Source of the DNA: Dokdonella_A sp049583635
GTDB lineage: Bacteria; Pseudomonadota; Gammaproteobacteria; Xanthomonadales; Rhodanobacteraceae
Assembly: GCA_049583635.1 (NCBI GenBank)
Contig: JBAUWF010000068.1
Span: forward strand, 1 to 64,000
Direction: 5' to 3'
Length of the DNA stretch: 64,000 bases
Every line of letters starts with the position of its first letter. Within the stretch, counting starts at the first letter, position 1. Of this stretch, positions 1 through 8,532 are shown one piece after another. Position numbers and translations under genes: made by a program. The notes under the pieces were generated by a model that worked only from the letters and a program-made list of their open reading frames with translations, did no database searches and had not been told where the DNA came from.

Positions 1-384
1 CGCGCTGTTCCGCGCAGCGACCGCGTAGGCACTCGGCTGCGATATCCAGGCGTCGGCCCAGCCGCTGGTTTGCGTCAACGCCGGCTGATCGCCGATGTAA
101 TACGGATTCTTGATCTGCTTGAGCGCCCCGCTGCAGGATTTTTCGACCGGCGTTGCGCCGCATCCGACGAACGGCGATTCCGGCTTGAGCAGGCGGCCAC
201 CGACCTCGCGCTTGAGACCATCCCAGGCGGCTGCGGACGGCCATCCCGGATCGCCGGGGCGCACGCGGGAGCGAAACCACGTCGCCTTGGTCCGCGCTTC
301 GGAGCACGCGGAGAGAAAACCATCCGACAACAAGCCGGCGAACGGTATCGCCGCAACGGCCTTGAGCAGGTTTCTTCTTTTCAT
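1..384 (-). CDS. FAD-linked oxidoreductase, N-terminal part (runs off the left edge)
   Basis: Reading leftward from an ATG at 384, 128 codons stay open to the window edge. The protein begins MKRRNLLKAVAAIPFAGLLS, a twin-arginine-like start followed by a hydrophobic run and an LSAC lipobox (Cys27), so it is probably exported, perhaps by Tat, and lipid-anchored. The mature part has PGDPGWPS and then NPYYIGDQPALTQTSGW and SAYAVAAR, which I recognise as the start of the FAD_binding_4 (berberine-bridge/6-hydroxynicotine-oxidase type) family, just before the flavin-binding half. A weak AGGA lies 7 bases before the ATG. It is divergent from recQ across 233 bp that hold nothing else I can identify. 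The substrate cannot be told because the substrate-binding and BBE domains lie outside the window. Confidence 0.75.
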   Translation of the reverse strand, partial: MKRRNLLKAVAAIPFAGLLSDGFLSACSEARTKATWFRSRVRPGDPGWPSAAAWDGLKREVGGRLLKPESPFVGCGATPVEKSCSGALKQIKNPYYIGDQPALTQTSGWADAWISQPSAYAVAARNSA

Positions 385-617
385 CGAACGTCCTGTCGAT
401 CCGCCCACGCTTCGCGGACTGCGCTCGGAGCCACTTCGGGATGAATCCAGCGGCGAACGACTGCTGCCTGCGGGTCCCGTCGATATGCGGCGATCTTCGC
501 ACCCGCACGGCAGGCGGACAAGCACATCGATATTTCCCGACACGACGGCGAGCATGCAGTGGACTGGCTGTCGCCACGATGGCTCGCAGGACGCGCGCGC
601 CACTTTGCTAGCATCGC

Positions 618-2462
618 ATGATGTCATCGTCCGCACTGCAACTGCTCCAGTCCGTCTTCGGCTACGCCGCGTTTCGCGGCGAGCAGCAGGCCATCATCGA
701 GCACATGACGGGTGGCGGCGATGCGCTGGTGCTGATGCCGACCGGCGGCGGCAAGTCGCTGTGCTACCAGATCCCGGCCCTGTTGCGAGAGGGCACCGCG
801 ATCGTGATCTCGCCGCTGATCGCGCTGATGCACGATCAGGTGGCCGCGTTGCGCCAGTTGGGCGTGGATGCTGCGTTTCTGAACTCGAGCCTCGATGCGA
901 TGCGTCAGCTCGAGGTCGAGAGAAATCTTGTCCACGGCGAACTCGATCTGCTCTACGTCGCACCCGAGCGCCTGCTGACCGAACGCTTTCTGGATCTGCT
1001 CGAACGCCTGCCGGTTTCGCTGTTCGCGATCGACGAGGCCCATTGCGTATCGCAGTGGGGCCACGACTTCCGCCCGGAATATCGCCAGCTGTCGGTGCTG
1101 CACGAACGCTTTGCAAGAGTTCCGCGCATCGCGCTGACCGCGACTGCCGACGCGCCGACGCGGCGCGAGATCGTCGAGCGCCTGGCGCTCGAAGATGCGC
1201 GGCAGTTCGTCGCGAGTTTCGATCGACCCAACATCCGTTACCGCGTGGTCGAGAAGGACAACGCGCAACGTCAGCTCAAGGAGTTTCTGGCCGGTCACGC
1301 GGGCGAATCGGGCATCGTCTATTGCCTGTCGCGCAACAAGGTCGACAAGACCGCGGCGTGGCTCAACGAGCAGGGCATCACCGCGCTGCCCTATCACGCC
1401 GGAATGGACGCCGCGTCGCGCGATGCCAATCAGCGGCGTTTTCTGCTCGAGGACGGCATCGTCATGGTCGCGACGATCGCGTTCGGCATGGGTATCGACA
1501 AGCCCGACGTGCGCTTCGTCGCACATCTGGACCTGCCCAAGAGCCTCGAAGGCTATTACCAGGAAACCGGGCGCGCCGGCCGCGACGGCCTGCCGGCCGA
1601 GGCGTGGATGACATTCGGGCTCGGCGATCTGGTGCTGCTCGCGCAGTTCATCAGCAAGTCCGATGCGGGCGAGGAGCGCAAGCGCGTCGAGCGCGCCAAG
1701 CTCGACGCGTTGCTCGGCTACGCCGAAACCATAGCCTGCCGGCGCCAGCGCCTGCTCGCGTATTTCGGCGAGAGGCTGATCCGCGCCTGCGGCAACTGCG
1801 ACAACTGCCTGGATCCGCCCGAGGCCTGGGATGCGACAGACGCCGCGCGCAAGGCCTTGTCTTGCGTCTACAGGACCGGCCAGCGTTATGGCGCGGCTTA
1901 CATCAGTTCGGTACTGCGCGGAGTCGACGACGAGCGCATCCGCAATCTCGGTCACGATCGGCAAAGCACGTTCGGCATCGGTGCCGAATTCGACGACCGG
2001 CAGTGGCGAGGTGTGTTTCGGCAACTGCTCGCCGCGGGTCTGCTTGCCACCGACGCCGATGGTTTCGGCACCTTGCGCCTGACCGAGGCGAGCCGGCCGC
2101 TGCTGCGGGGCGAGGCGCGTCTGCAACTGCGTCGTCCGGCCGACCGGGTCGAACGCAAGGCCGCGCGCCGCGCCACGCGTGGCCAGCGCGCCCGACAGAG
2201 TCTCGCTATCGCACCGCACGAAACCGCGCTGTGGGACGCACTGCGCGAATTGCGAGCACGGCTCGCGAAGGAACAGGGCGTGCCGGCCTATGTGATCTTC
2301 CACGATGCGACGCTGCTCGCGATGCTGCGCGAATGCCCGCAGACATTGCGCGAACTCGGCACGATCAACGGCGTGGGTGAGCGTAAACTCGAGCGTTACG
2401 GCGAAGCCTTTCTCGGCGTGCTCGGGGGCACGTTCGAGCAGACCTCTCAGGCATCGGGGTGA
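618..2462 (+). CDS. recQ: ATP-dependent DNA helicase RecQ
   Basis: A 614-residue 3'-5' helicase used in recombinational repair and fork processing. Walker A PTGGGKSLC is at residues 41-49, the DEAH box with the aromatic-rich loop (DEAHCVSQWGHDFRPEY) is at 139-155, motif V/VI (GMGIDKPDVR, QETGRAGRDG) at about 290-324. The RecQ zinc ligands Cys374, Cys391, Cys394 and Cys397 are all present, followed by an RQC winged helix and a C-terminal HRDC domain (about 535-600). Length and domain order match the E. coli-type full-length enzyme. ATG codons at 618 and 621 are both possible starts. It stands alone, divergent from the flavoprotein and 130 bp from the next gene. Confidence 0.97.
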   Translation: MMSSSALQLLQSVFGYAAFRGEQQAIIEHMTGGGDALVLMPTGGGKSLCYQIPALLREGTAIVISPLIALMHDQVAALRQLGVDAAFLNSSLDAMRQLEVERNLVHGELDLLYVAPERLLTERFLDLLERLPVSLFAIDEAHCVSQWGHDFRPEYRQLSVLHERFARVPRIALTATADAPTRREIVERLALEDARQFVASFDRPNIRYRVVEKDNAQRQLKEFLAGHAGESGIVYCLSRNKVDKTAAWLNEQGITALPYHAGMDAASRDANQRRFLLEDGIVMVATIAFGMGIDKPDVRFVAHLDLPKSLEGYYQETGRAGRDGLPAEAWMTFGLGDLVLLAQFISKSDAGEERKRVERAKLDALLGYAETIACRRQRLLAYFGERLIRACGNCDNCLDPPEAWDATDAARKALSCVYRTGQRYGAAYISSVLRGVDDERIRNLGHDRQSTFGIGAEFDDRQWRGVFRQLLAAGLLATDADGFGTLRLTEASRPLLRGEARLQLRRPADRVERKAARRATRGQRARQSLAIAPHETALWDALRELRARLAKEQGVPAYVIFHDATLLAMLRECPQTLRELGTINGVGERKLERYGEAFLGVLGGTFEQTSQASG

Positions 2463-2592
2463 AAAGTGGATTTGCGGATTCGTCGTCCGGGGCAAACGCT
2501 CGTTTCCAGCAGTTGCATATGGCTCCTGAGATACCATTTGGAAAGGATTCAGAGCGCGATTTCGCACGGTCGTTAGGGCATGATGGAGCGCC

Positions 2593-3465
2593 ATGAAACT
2601 CTATTCGATACTCGGAAATTCCCAGCGCCTCGATGGCGGCGCGATGTTCGGAAACGCACCGCGCGCGATGTGGGAGAAATGGCTCGCCCCGGATGCCGAC
2701 AACAATATTGCGCTGGCCTGCCGCTGTCTGCTCGCCGATGGACTCAACGACAAGCGCGTGCTCTTCGAGACCGGCATCGGCGCGTTTTTCGAGCCGCGTC
2801 TGCGCGCGCGCTACGGCGTGGTCGAGGATCGCCACGTGCTGCTTGATTCGCTGCGCGATGTCGGCTTTTCGCACGAGGACATCGACGCGGTGGTGCTGTC
2901 GCATCTGCATTTCGATCATGCCGGTGGCTTGCTCGCAGCGTGGGAGGAGGGCAGGGCGCCAAGCCTGTTGTTTCCGAACGCAACCTATCTGGTCGGCGAG
3001 CAGGGCTGGCAACGCGCGATCGCGCCGCATCCACGCGATCGCGCCTCATTCATTCCGGAACTGCCGAAGCTGCTCGAGGCCTCCGGGCGTCTCGAACGCG
3101 TGCAGGGCGTGCGTTCGCCGACGCTCGGCATGCAGGTGCGTTTCAGCTACAGTGACGGCCACACGCCGGGCCTGATGCTGGCCGAGATCGGCCCGAGCGA
3201 AGGCGAGGATGGTGGCGTGGTGTTCTGCGCCGATCTGATTCCGGGCCGGCCGTGGGTGCATCTGCCGGTGACGATGGGTTACGACCGTTATCCGGAGTTG
3301 CTGATCGACGAGAAGCGGGCATTCCTGGAAGACAAGCTCGAGCGCAAGGTGCGCCTGTTTTTCACGCACGACAGCGGGTGCGCGACTGCGCGCGTGACGC
3401 GCGATGACAAGGGGCGCTTCGGCACCACCGAGGAACACGCCGAGCTGGTCGGAGTGGCTGCATGA
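2593..3465 (+). CDS. MBL-fold metallo-hydrolase
   Basis: A 290-residue cytoplasmic metallo-beta-lactamase-fold protein. The metal-binding signature SHLHFDH gives His104, His106, Asp108 and His109. Later ligands are probably the His in SDGHTPG (about 194) and the His in FTHDSG (about 265), so a two-metal site is expected. The N-terminus (MKLYSILGNSQRLDGGAMFG) resembles the lactonase/AttM-like branch of the family, in which GGAMFG is common, so a lactonase or another ester hydrolase is a reasonable guess, but the substrate is not shown. It has no signal peptide. Its stop overlaps the start of the TMEM43-like gene by 4 bases (ATGA), so the two are translationally coupled. Confidence 0.85.
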   Translation: MKLYSILGNSQRLDGGAMFGNAPRAMWEKWLAPDADNNIALACRCLLADGLNDKRVLFETGIGAFFEPRLRARYGVVEDRHVLLDSLRDVGFSHEDIDAVVLSHLHFDHAGGLLAAWEEGRAPSLLFPNATYLVGEQGWQRAIAPHPRDRASFIPELPKLLEASGRLERVQGVRSPTLGMQVRFSYSDGHTPGLMLAEIGPSEGEDGGVVFCADLIPGRPWVHLPVTMGYDRYPELLIDEKRAFLEDKLERKVRLFFTHDSGCATARVTRDDKGRFGTTEEHAELVGVAA

Positions 3466-4193
3466 AATCCCGTGCATCGCGGCTGCGATCGCGGCGAGGC
3501 ACACTGATCGCAGCGGTCGCCATCGTGCTGATTGTCCTCGGCACCGTCTGGTGGTTTTCGCCGCACCACATACGCACGCCGGGACCGGCCGGTTCAGCCG
3601 ACGTCACGGCCGGCAACAAGGCATTGGAAGTGTCGGCCGATCATGTCGATCCGGCCAACGAGGGGCGTCTGGTCAGTATCAGTGGTCCGCTGGCTGCGGG
3701 CGAGCCGGCCAGCGATCACGAACTTGGCGTGCGTGCCGACGCGCTGATGCTGCTGCGGCATGTCGAGATGCTGCAATGGCACGAACGTTGCGCGGGCGGT
3801 TCGTGCAGCTATGCCAGGGTGTGGTCCGGTCAAACGATCGATTCGCATGCGTTCCGCGACGCGGCGGGTCATGCAAATCCGGCGAAATTGCCGTTCCGGC
3901 AGGCCATCTTTCAGGCCGGTGATCTGCATGTTGGCGCCTTCGGAGTCAACCTGCCGTCGATGTTCCCCGGAATGCGTCGGGTGGCGTATCCGGTGGACAC
4001 GGCGCAATTGCCGCCGAATCTCGCCGCGAGTTTTCACGATCAGAATGGCGCGCTGTATGCAGGCAACGACCCCGCTCACCCGAGGGTCGGCGATCTGCGC
4101 GTGAGCTATCGCATCGTTCCCCTGGGTGCCGTCAAGCTGACCGGCATCCAGCGTGGTGATCAACTGCTGCTGCGTTCGGCTACCGGGCTGTGA
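3462..4193 (+). CDS. TMEM43-like membrane protein, short form
   Basis: 243 residues with one clear membrane segment at about 14-33 and a large, probably periplasmic, domain. The stretch NEGRLVSISGPL (67-78), an acidic/Gly-Val segment, and LRHVEMLQWHE (98-108) are the hallmarks of the TMEM43 family, known best from the human inner nuclear membrane protein LUMA and found scattered in bacteria. Family members usually carry further membrane helices at the C-terminus; this one stops right after the soluble domain, so it is either a shortened form or has lost its tail. It starts inside the stop of the MBL hydrolase (ATGA overlap), which argues for joint expression. Its function is unknown. Confidence 0.7.
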   Translation: MKSRASRLRSRRGTLIAAVAIVLIVLGTVWWFSPHHIRTPGPAGSADVTAGNKALEVSADHVDPANEGRLVSISGPLAAGEPASDHELGVRADALMLLRHVEMLQWHERCAGGSCSYARVWSGQTIDSHAFRDAAGHANPAKLPFRQAIFQAGDLHVGAFGVNLPSMFPGMRRVAYPVDTAQLPPNLAASFHDQNGALYAGNDPAHPRVGDLRVSYRIVPLGAVKLTGIQRGDQLLLRSATGL

Positions 4194-4233
4194 TGTGTCG
4201 TGCGATCATCGATGGTACTGACGGGAGTCGACC

Positions 4234-4632
4234 ATGCATATCACCGGAATATACGCCGCACTTGGCGCACTGCTGGTACTGATACTTGCGATACGCGTGA
4301 CGTTGTGTCGGCGACACCGGCAAATCGGTATCGGCGACAACGGTGATCACGAGCTGTCCAGGCGTATCCGCGCGCACGCCAATGCCGTCGAATATCTGCC
4401 GTTGTCGCTGCTGCTGCTGTTGCTGCTCGAATGGAACCGGACGTGGCCGTCGCTGCTGCACCTGTTCGGGATCGTATTGATCCTCTCGCGAGTCGCGCAC
4501 GCGATCGGTCTGAGCCGCAGCGCCGGGGAGAGCCCGGGTCGCGCACTCGGCACCCTCGGCACCTGGGTCGTGATGCTGGCGATGGCACTGTTGCTGCTGT
4601 GGCAGGTATTGACCGTTGCCCGGATTCATTGA
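4234..4632 (+). CDS. MAPEG-family membrane protein
   Basis: 132 residues with four hydrophobic helices and the MAPEG signature RAHANAVEYLPLSLL (about 46-60), where the Asn and Glu are the conserved polar residues of the second helix. MAPEG proteins include microsomal glutathione transferases and leukotriene C4 synthase; bacterial members are mostly uncharacterised small trimers in the inner membrane. GGGAG lies about 7 bases before the ATG. It follows the TMEM43-like gene by 40 bp on the same strand, so it may belong to the same transcript. It converges with the Nudix gene. Confidence 0.85.
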   Translation: MHITGIYAALGALLVLILAIRVTLCRRHRQIGIGDNGDHELSRRIRAHANAVEYLPLSLLLLLLLEWNRTWPSLLHLFGIVLILSRVAHAIGLSRSAGESPGRALGTLGTWVVMLAMALLLLWQVLTVARIH

Positions 4633-4647
4633 TCCGGCCGCAAACCA

Positions 4648-5205
4648 TCATGACGCGGCGTTTTCCCCGCTGCCGAACAGCGCCTGGCCGTGATCGAGAA
4701 AATACAGGCCGGCGAACGTCTTGGGATCGACCGAGTAGCCGTCACGCATTTTCCCAAGCAGCCAGCGTGGTGCCTCGGCGCGCGGCACTGCATGGACAAT
4801 GATGTCTTCGGTGTCGTCGCCGCCGCCGGCATGGACGCGGGTCAGATCGAACGCACGTACGAATGCCATGATCTCGTTGCTCATGCCGGATGACGAGGGT
4901 CCGGCCATGAGGAATTCGATGCGTCCGGCTGCGTAGCCGGTTTCCTCGAGCAGTTCGCGGCGCGCGGCGTCGACGGCTTTTTCGTGCGCGTGTTGGGCAA
5001 TATCGCCGACCAGACCGGCCGGCATCTCGATGCTGCGTCCTTCGATCGCTGCTCGGTATTGTTCGACAAACAACAACTTGTCCTCCGGGGTCACGGCCAC
5101 GATGATGACTCCGCCGCCTTGGTTGGTGCGTTCGGCGAATTCCCAGCGACCGCGTCGCTTGAGACGCAGCCAGGTTCCGTTGCAAAGCGTTTCGGTTTCG
5201 GTCAT
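4648..5205 (-). CDS. Nudix hydrolase (ADP-ribose pyrophosphatase-like)
   Basis: 185 residues from ATG 5205. The Nudix box spans about residues 64-91 and contains E75, then RRELLEETGY (R83, E84, E87, E88, G90), with the first loop two residues longer than the consensus GX5E spacing. The upstream segment VEQYRAAIEGRSIEMPAG is typical of ADP-ribose/NDP-sugar pyrophosphatases (NudE/NudF type), which hydrolyse nucleoside diphosphate derivatives with Mg2+. The frame stays open farther upstream to 5454, but that part is unlike the family, so I place the start at 5205 (MTETETL). It is divergent from the secreted propeller gene. Confidence 0.88.
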   Translation of the reverse strand: MTETETLCNGTWLRLKRRGRWEFAERTNQGGGVIIVAVTPEDKLLFVEQYRAAIEGRSIEMPAGLVGDIAQHAHEKAVDAARRELLEETGYAAGRIEFLMAGPSSSGMSNEIMAFVRAFDLTRVHAGGGDDTEDIIVHAVPRAEAPRWLLGKMRDGYSVDPKTFAGLYFLDHGQALFGSGENAAS

Positions 5206-5290
5206 GGTCGTTGGCTGGCCTGAACTTCCCGGTGAACTTTCGATGGGGTGGCGGGTCTTTGCCACTTCGCAAGTTTCCCACGGTAACCCG

Positions 5291-6817
5291 ATGAAGCGTA
5301 GCCCGATGGAGCATCTTTCGCCGACGATCAAGCGACTGTTCTGTGGCCTTGTTCTGGCATTCGCAACGACGGTCGTTTTTGCACAAGCGCCGCCCGGCAG
5401 GCCACATCCTGATGCGACGCCCGATCCGTCCACGCTCAGTGAATCCCAGATCAAGGGTGTGACGGTGCCGGCGGTACTGGATCGCCTGGCGGCTGCGTAT
5501 CGGGCCGGGGGCGATGATCAACGTCTGATCTGGACCATGCAACGCCTGACCGCTCTGCTGCCGAATTCGGGTGACGCAAAACTCGCGCTGGCAACGCTGT
5601 ACGCCGCTCAGGACGAGAAATCCAAGACTTACGATTTGCTGCTGCACATGCAGCAGCAGGGGTTCGGCTACGACATCGCGCACGACAAGCGCTTCGACAA
5701 GGTCGCCGATACCAAGGTGTGGGCCTATGTGGTGGCCAACCTCAAGGCCAATCTCGATCCGTTCGGCAAAGGCAAGGTCGCGTTCACGCTGCCCAAGGGC
5801 GATACCCTGCTCGAATCGCTCGCCTACGATCCAAAGCGCAAGCAGTTCCTCGTCGGCAGCGTGCGCAACGGCACCATCCAGCGGATTGGCAAGGACGGCA
5901 TGCTTGAGCGTTTTATCGCACCTGATGCCGCGAACGGACTGTGGAGCGTGTATGCGATGGCGGCCGACCCCGAGCGCGATCTGCTTTATGTGGCGAGTAC
6001 CTCATCGGTATTCTTCAAGGGTTTCAAGCAGGATGATTACGGCAAGGCCGGCTTGTTCGAGTTCAACCTGTCGACTGGAAAACTCGTCGACAAGATGTTG
6101 CTGCCGGCCGACGGCAAGGCGCATACGCTGTCCAGCGTCACGGTCGGCAAGACCGGCGAGGCCTTCGTCGCCGACGGTGTTCGCAACGAGATTTATCGCG
6201 TCGATGGCGGCACGCTCAAACTGCTTGTCGCCAATCCGCGCTTGACCAGCGTGCGTGGCCTTGCCGCCAGCGACGACGGGCGTTTCCTGTATTTCGCCGA
6301 CTACACGCTCGGCATTTTCGGGGTTGATCTCAAGCGCGGTACCGGTTTCGATCTCAACTACGATCCGGCCGCACTCGTGCTTGGCGGGATCGATGGTCTG
6401 TACTGGTACCGGAGCAATCTGGTCGCGATTGAGAACGGTATGTCGCCGCCGCGCATCATGCGCCTTCGCCTGAGCGACAATGGACATGACATCACCAAGG
6501 TCATGCCGCTCGATGCGGCCAACCCCAATTTCGCTCTGCCGACCTATGGCGCGATCGCGGGAGATTCGCTGTATTTCATCGCCAACAGCCAGAAGAACCG
6601 GTACGACCGGTATGGTGATCCGAAGGATGTGTCGAAACTGCAACCGGTGCGCGTGTTCAAGAGCGATCTTCGTTTTGCCTGGAACAAATCCGGGATCGGC
6701 ACGGCGGTCAAGGCGATTCCGGTAGCGACGCCCGCACAGCGCGAAAAAATGTTGAACGAGAAGCCCGGCGCGCGACCGGCTGCCAGCAAGGATGGCAACG
6801 GCAACTCAGGGCACTGA
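5291..6817 (+). CDS. Exported SMP-30/gluconolactonase-like beta-propeller protein
   Basis: About 508 residues. An n-region with several Lys/Arg, a hydrophobic core (LFCGLVLAFATTVVF) and an AQA end make a convincing signal peptide, which fixes the start at ATG 5291 or 5306 rather than farther up. Residues about 45-140 are helical (a degenerate TPR-like region ending LLLHMQQQGFGYDI). The rest shows repeated blade-like segments (SLAYDPKRKQFLVGSVRNG, YVASTSSVFF, AFVADGVRNEIYRVDGG, LAASDDGRFLYFADYTLGI) typical of SMP-30/NHL-like six-bladed propellers. The protein is therefore periplasmic or secreted; no enzyme activity can be assigned. It ends close to the convergent exonuclease gene (98 bp between). 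Confidence 0.75.
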   Translation: MKRSPMEHLSPTIKRLFCGLVLAFATTVVFAQAPPGRPHPDATPDPSTLSESQIKGVTVPAVLDRLAAAYRAGGDDQRLIWTMQRLTALLPNSGDAKLALATLYAAQDEKSKTYDLLLHMQQQGFGYDIAHDKRFDKVADTKVWAYVVANLKANLDPFGKGKVAFTLPKGDTLLESLAYDPKRKQFLVGSVRNGTIQRIGKDGMLERFIAPDAANGLWSVYAMAADPERDLLYVASTSSVFFKGFKQDDYGKAGLFEFNLSTGKLVDKMLLPADGKAHTLSSVTVGKTGEAFVADGVRNEIYRVDGGTLKLLVANPRLTSVRGLAASDDGRFLYFADYTLGIFGVDLKRGTGFDLNYDPAALVLGGIDGLYWYRSNLVAIENGMSPPRIMRLRLSDNGHDITKVMPLDAANPNFALPTYGAIAGDSLYFIANSQKNRYDRYGDPKDVSKLQPVRVFKSDLRFAWNKSGIGTAVKAIPVATPAQREKMLNEKPGARPAASKDGNGNSGH

Positions 6818-6914
6818 TCACCGACTGCGCTGCGTCACCCGCGATCTGCGCTGCGTCCCGCGATCCGCCCCGAACCGCGGCGCCGTCGTGCACAGGCAAA
6901 TCGCGCACTTGGTC

Positions 6915-7823
6915 CTACGGGCTCACCCCGGCGGGATGCTGCGCAAGCGCACGCACGCGGGAGCGTGTGAGCGGCCCGAGCCGCAGCCGTTCAAACAAGG
7001 CGTCGATGGTGTCGCTGTGCGGAGGACGTCGAAGGTAATCGCAGGCGCCGGCCGGCACTGGTGCATCGAGCGCGATGCCGGTCAGGCTGCGCGACAGGCG
7101 CGCATGCGCGGCGTGGTCGCGCAGCCTCAACGCCGCGGTAGCCGCGCCGCGAGTGCGCAGGAACGCCACTTCGTCGGCGCGCGCGAGCAACGCATCAAGC
7201 GTGCCGAAGTGCTTGAGCAGGATCGCCGCGGTTTTGGCGCCGATTCCCGGGACGCCCGGAATATTGTCGATCGCATCGCCGGTCAGTGCGAGGTAATCGG
7301 CGACCTGTGCCGGGTCGACGCCGAGCCGTCGTCGCACGCCCGCCGCGTCCCATCGCCGTTGGCTCGGCGGATCCCACTGTTCGTCTTCGCTGCCGATCAG
7401 TTGACCGAAATCCTTGTCGGCCGACACGATGACGGCTCGAAATCCGTGTGCGCGCAGCGTGGTCAACGCGCTGCCGATCAGATCGTCGGCCTCGAACGTC
7501 GGGTCGGCCATGACGGTGAGCCCGAGTGCGGCGGTGATTTCCTTGCAACCCGCGAATTGATGTTTCAGCTCGGGTGGCGCGGGGGCGCGGTTGGCCTTGT
7601 AGGATGGGTACAACGCATTGCGGAACGAGCGCGTCAGCGATTCATCGAACGCCACTGCGACGTGAGTCGGGCGGGCGCGCTCGATCAGGTCCAGCAGAAA
7701 ACGCGTAAAGCCGTGTACGGCATTGGCCGGTGCGCCATCTCTGTCGGCGACATCCGGTCCCCGTGCGTACCAGGCGCGGAAAATGTACAGGCTCGCATCG
7801 ACCAGATGGACCGTCGTGGTCAT
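6915..7823 (-). CDS. 5'-3' exonuclease (PolA N-domain / FEN-like)
   Basis: A 302-residue stand-alone flap-endonuclease-type nuclease. Metal-binding acidic residues are visible in HLVDASLYIFRAW, VAFDESLTRSFRNALYPSYKANR (split across the usual helical arch start), FEADDLIGS and SADKDFGQL. The helix-three-turn-helix DNA-binding motif GDAIDNIPGVPGIGAKTAA follows. Length and architecture match the small PolA-like 5' nucleases (ExoIX/Xni class) that act on flaps and nicks. The longer reading frame upstream to 8000 is not family-like; ATG 7823 overlaps the stop of the nitroreductase gene (ATGA, 7820-7823), so the two are coupled. Confidence 0.9.
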   Translation of the reverse strand: MTTTVHLVDASLYIFRAWYARGPDVADRDGAPANAVHGFTRFLLDLIERARPTHVAVAFDESLTRSFRNALYPSYKANRAPAPPELKHQFAGCKEITAALGLTVMADPTFEADDLIGSALTTLRAHGFRAVIVSADKDFGQLIGSEDEQWDPPSQRRWDAAGVRRRLGVDPAQVADYLALTGDAIDNIPGVPGIGAKTAAILLKHFGTLDALLARADEVAFLRTRGAATAALRLRDHAAHARLSRSLTGIALDAPVPAGACDYLRRPPHSDTIDALFERLRLGPLTRSRVRALAQHPAGVSP

Positions 7824-8404
7824 GTGCCGCTCATCGGTTTGTGCCACTCGGACAGGACTGCCGAAAGTTCCGGACGCACGCGTTCCGGTGCCTGCTCCCG
7901 GGCGGTGCCGATATGGACGAAGCCGACGATACGTTCGTTGGCGCCAAGACCGAGCAGGCTCGCGACCTCGCGATCGTAGGCGGCCCAGCCGGTCAGCCAC
8001 TGGGCCGCGAAGCCCTGCGCGTGTGCGCCGATCAGCAGGTTATGGGCGACACATCCTGCCGACAGCAGTTGTTCCTGTGCCGGGATTTTCGGGTGTTCGC
8101 TTTCGATGCGGGCAACAACGGCGATGACCAGCGGCGCGAAGCTGAACCGCTCGCGGTCTTTTGCGAGCATGTTGTCCGCGATGTCGGGTTCGTTGCGTTG
8201 ATGGATTTCGCTGATCGCGTCGCCGAGGCGTGCGCGCGCATCGCCGCGCAGCAGCAGCAGGCGCCATGGAACCAGCTTGCCATGATCGGGTACGCGGATC
8301 GCAGCGGCGAGCAGGGCATCGAGGGTTGCCCCTTGCGGCGCCGGTTCGCCGAGTTGGCGCGCCGGTACCGAACGGCGCGCATTCAATGATTCGAGCAGGT
8401 TCAT
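7820..8404 (-). CDS. Nitroreductase family protein (YdjA-like)
   Basis: 194 residues from ATG 8404. The start MNLLESLNARRSVPARQLGEP has the FMN-contacting RRS motif of nitroreductases, and PDHGKLVPWRLLLLRGDARARLG and LLSAGCVAHNLLIGAHAQGFAAQWLTG match the compact YdjA subgroup, homodimeric FMN enzymes that reduce nitro compounds or quinones with NAD(P)H. An in-frame ATG lies 24 bases upstream; 8404 fits the family start better. It is first in a two-gene unit with the exonuclease and divergent from pntAA. Confidence 0.88.
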   Translation of the reverse strand: MNLLESLNARRSVPARQLGEPAPQGATLDALLAAAIRVPDHGKLVPWRLLLLRGDARARLGDAISEIHQRNEPDIADNMLAKDRERFSFAPLVIAVVARIESEHPKIPAQEQLLSAGCVAHNLLIGAHAQGFAAQWLTGWAAYDREVASLLGLGANERIVGFVHIGTAREQAPERVRPELSAVLSEWHKPMSGT

Positions 8405-8532
8405 CCTCGTCGATTCTAGCAGGCGCATGCCGCCGTCCCTGATGCTGTCGGCGGACTTTTCGCGGAGCGTGTCGGCGTCGCCACCACGCTTGCGGTACGA
8501 TGCGCCGCTGGTTTGGATCATCGGGAGATTCC

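Noticed and set aside
110..2594. Long open frames on both strands over recQ (756 and 656 codons)
   Set aside because: They are by-products of high GC; their translations are Arg/Ala-rich without motifs, while recQ has every family motif.
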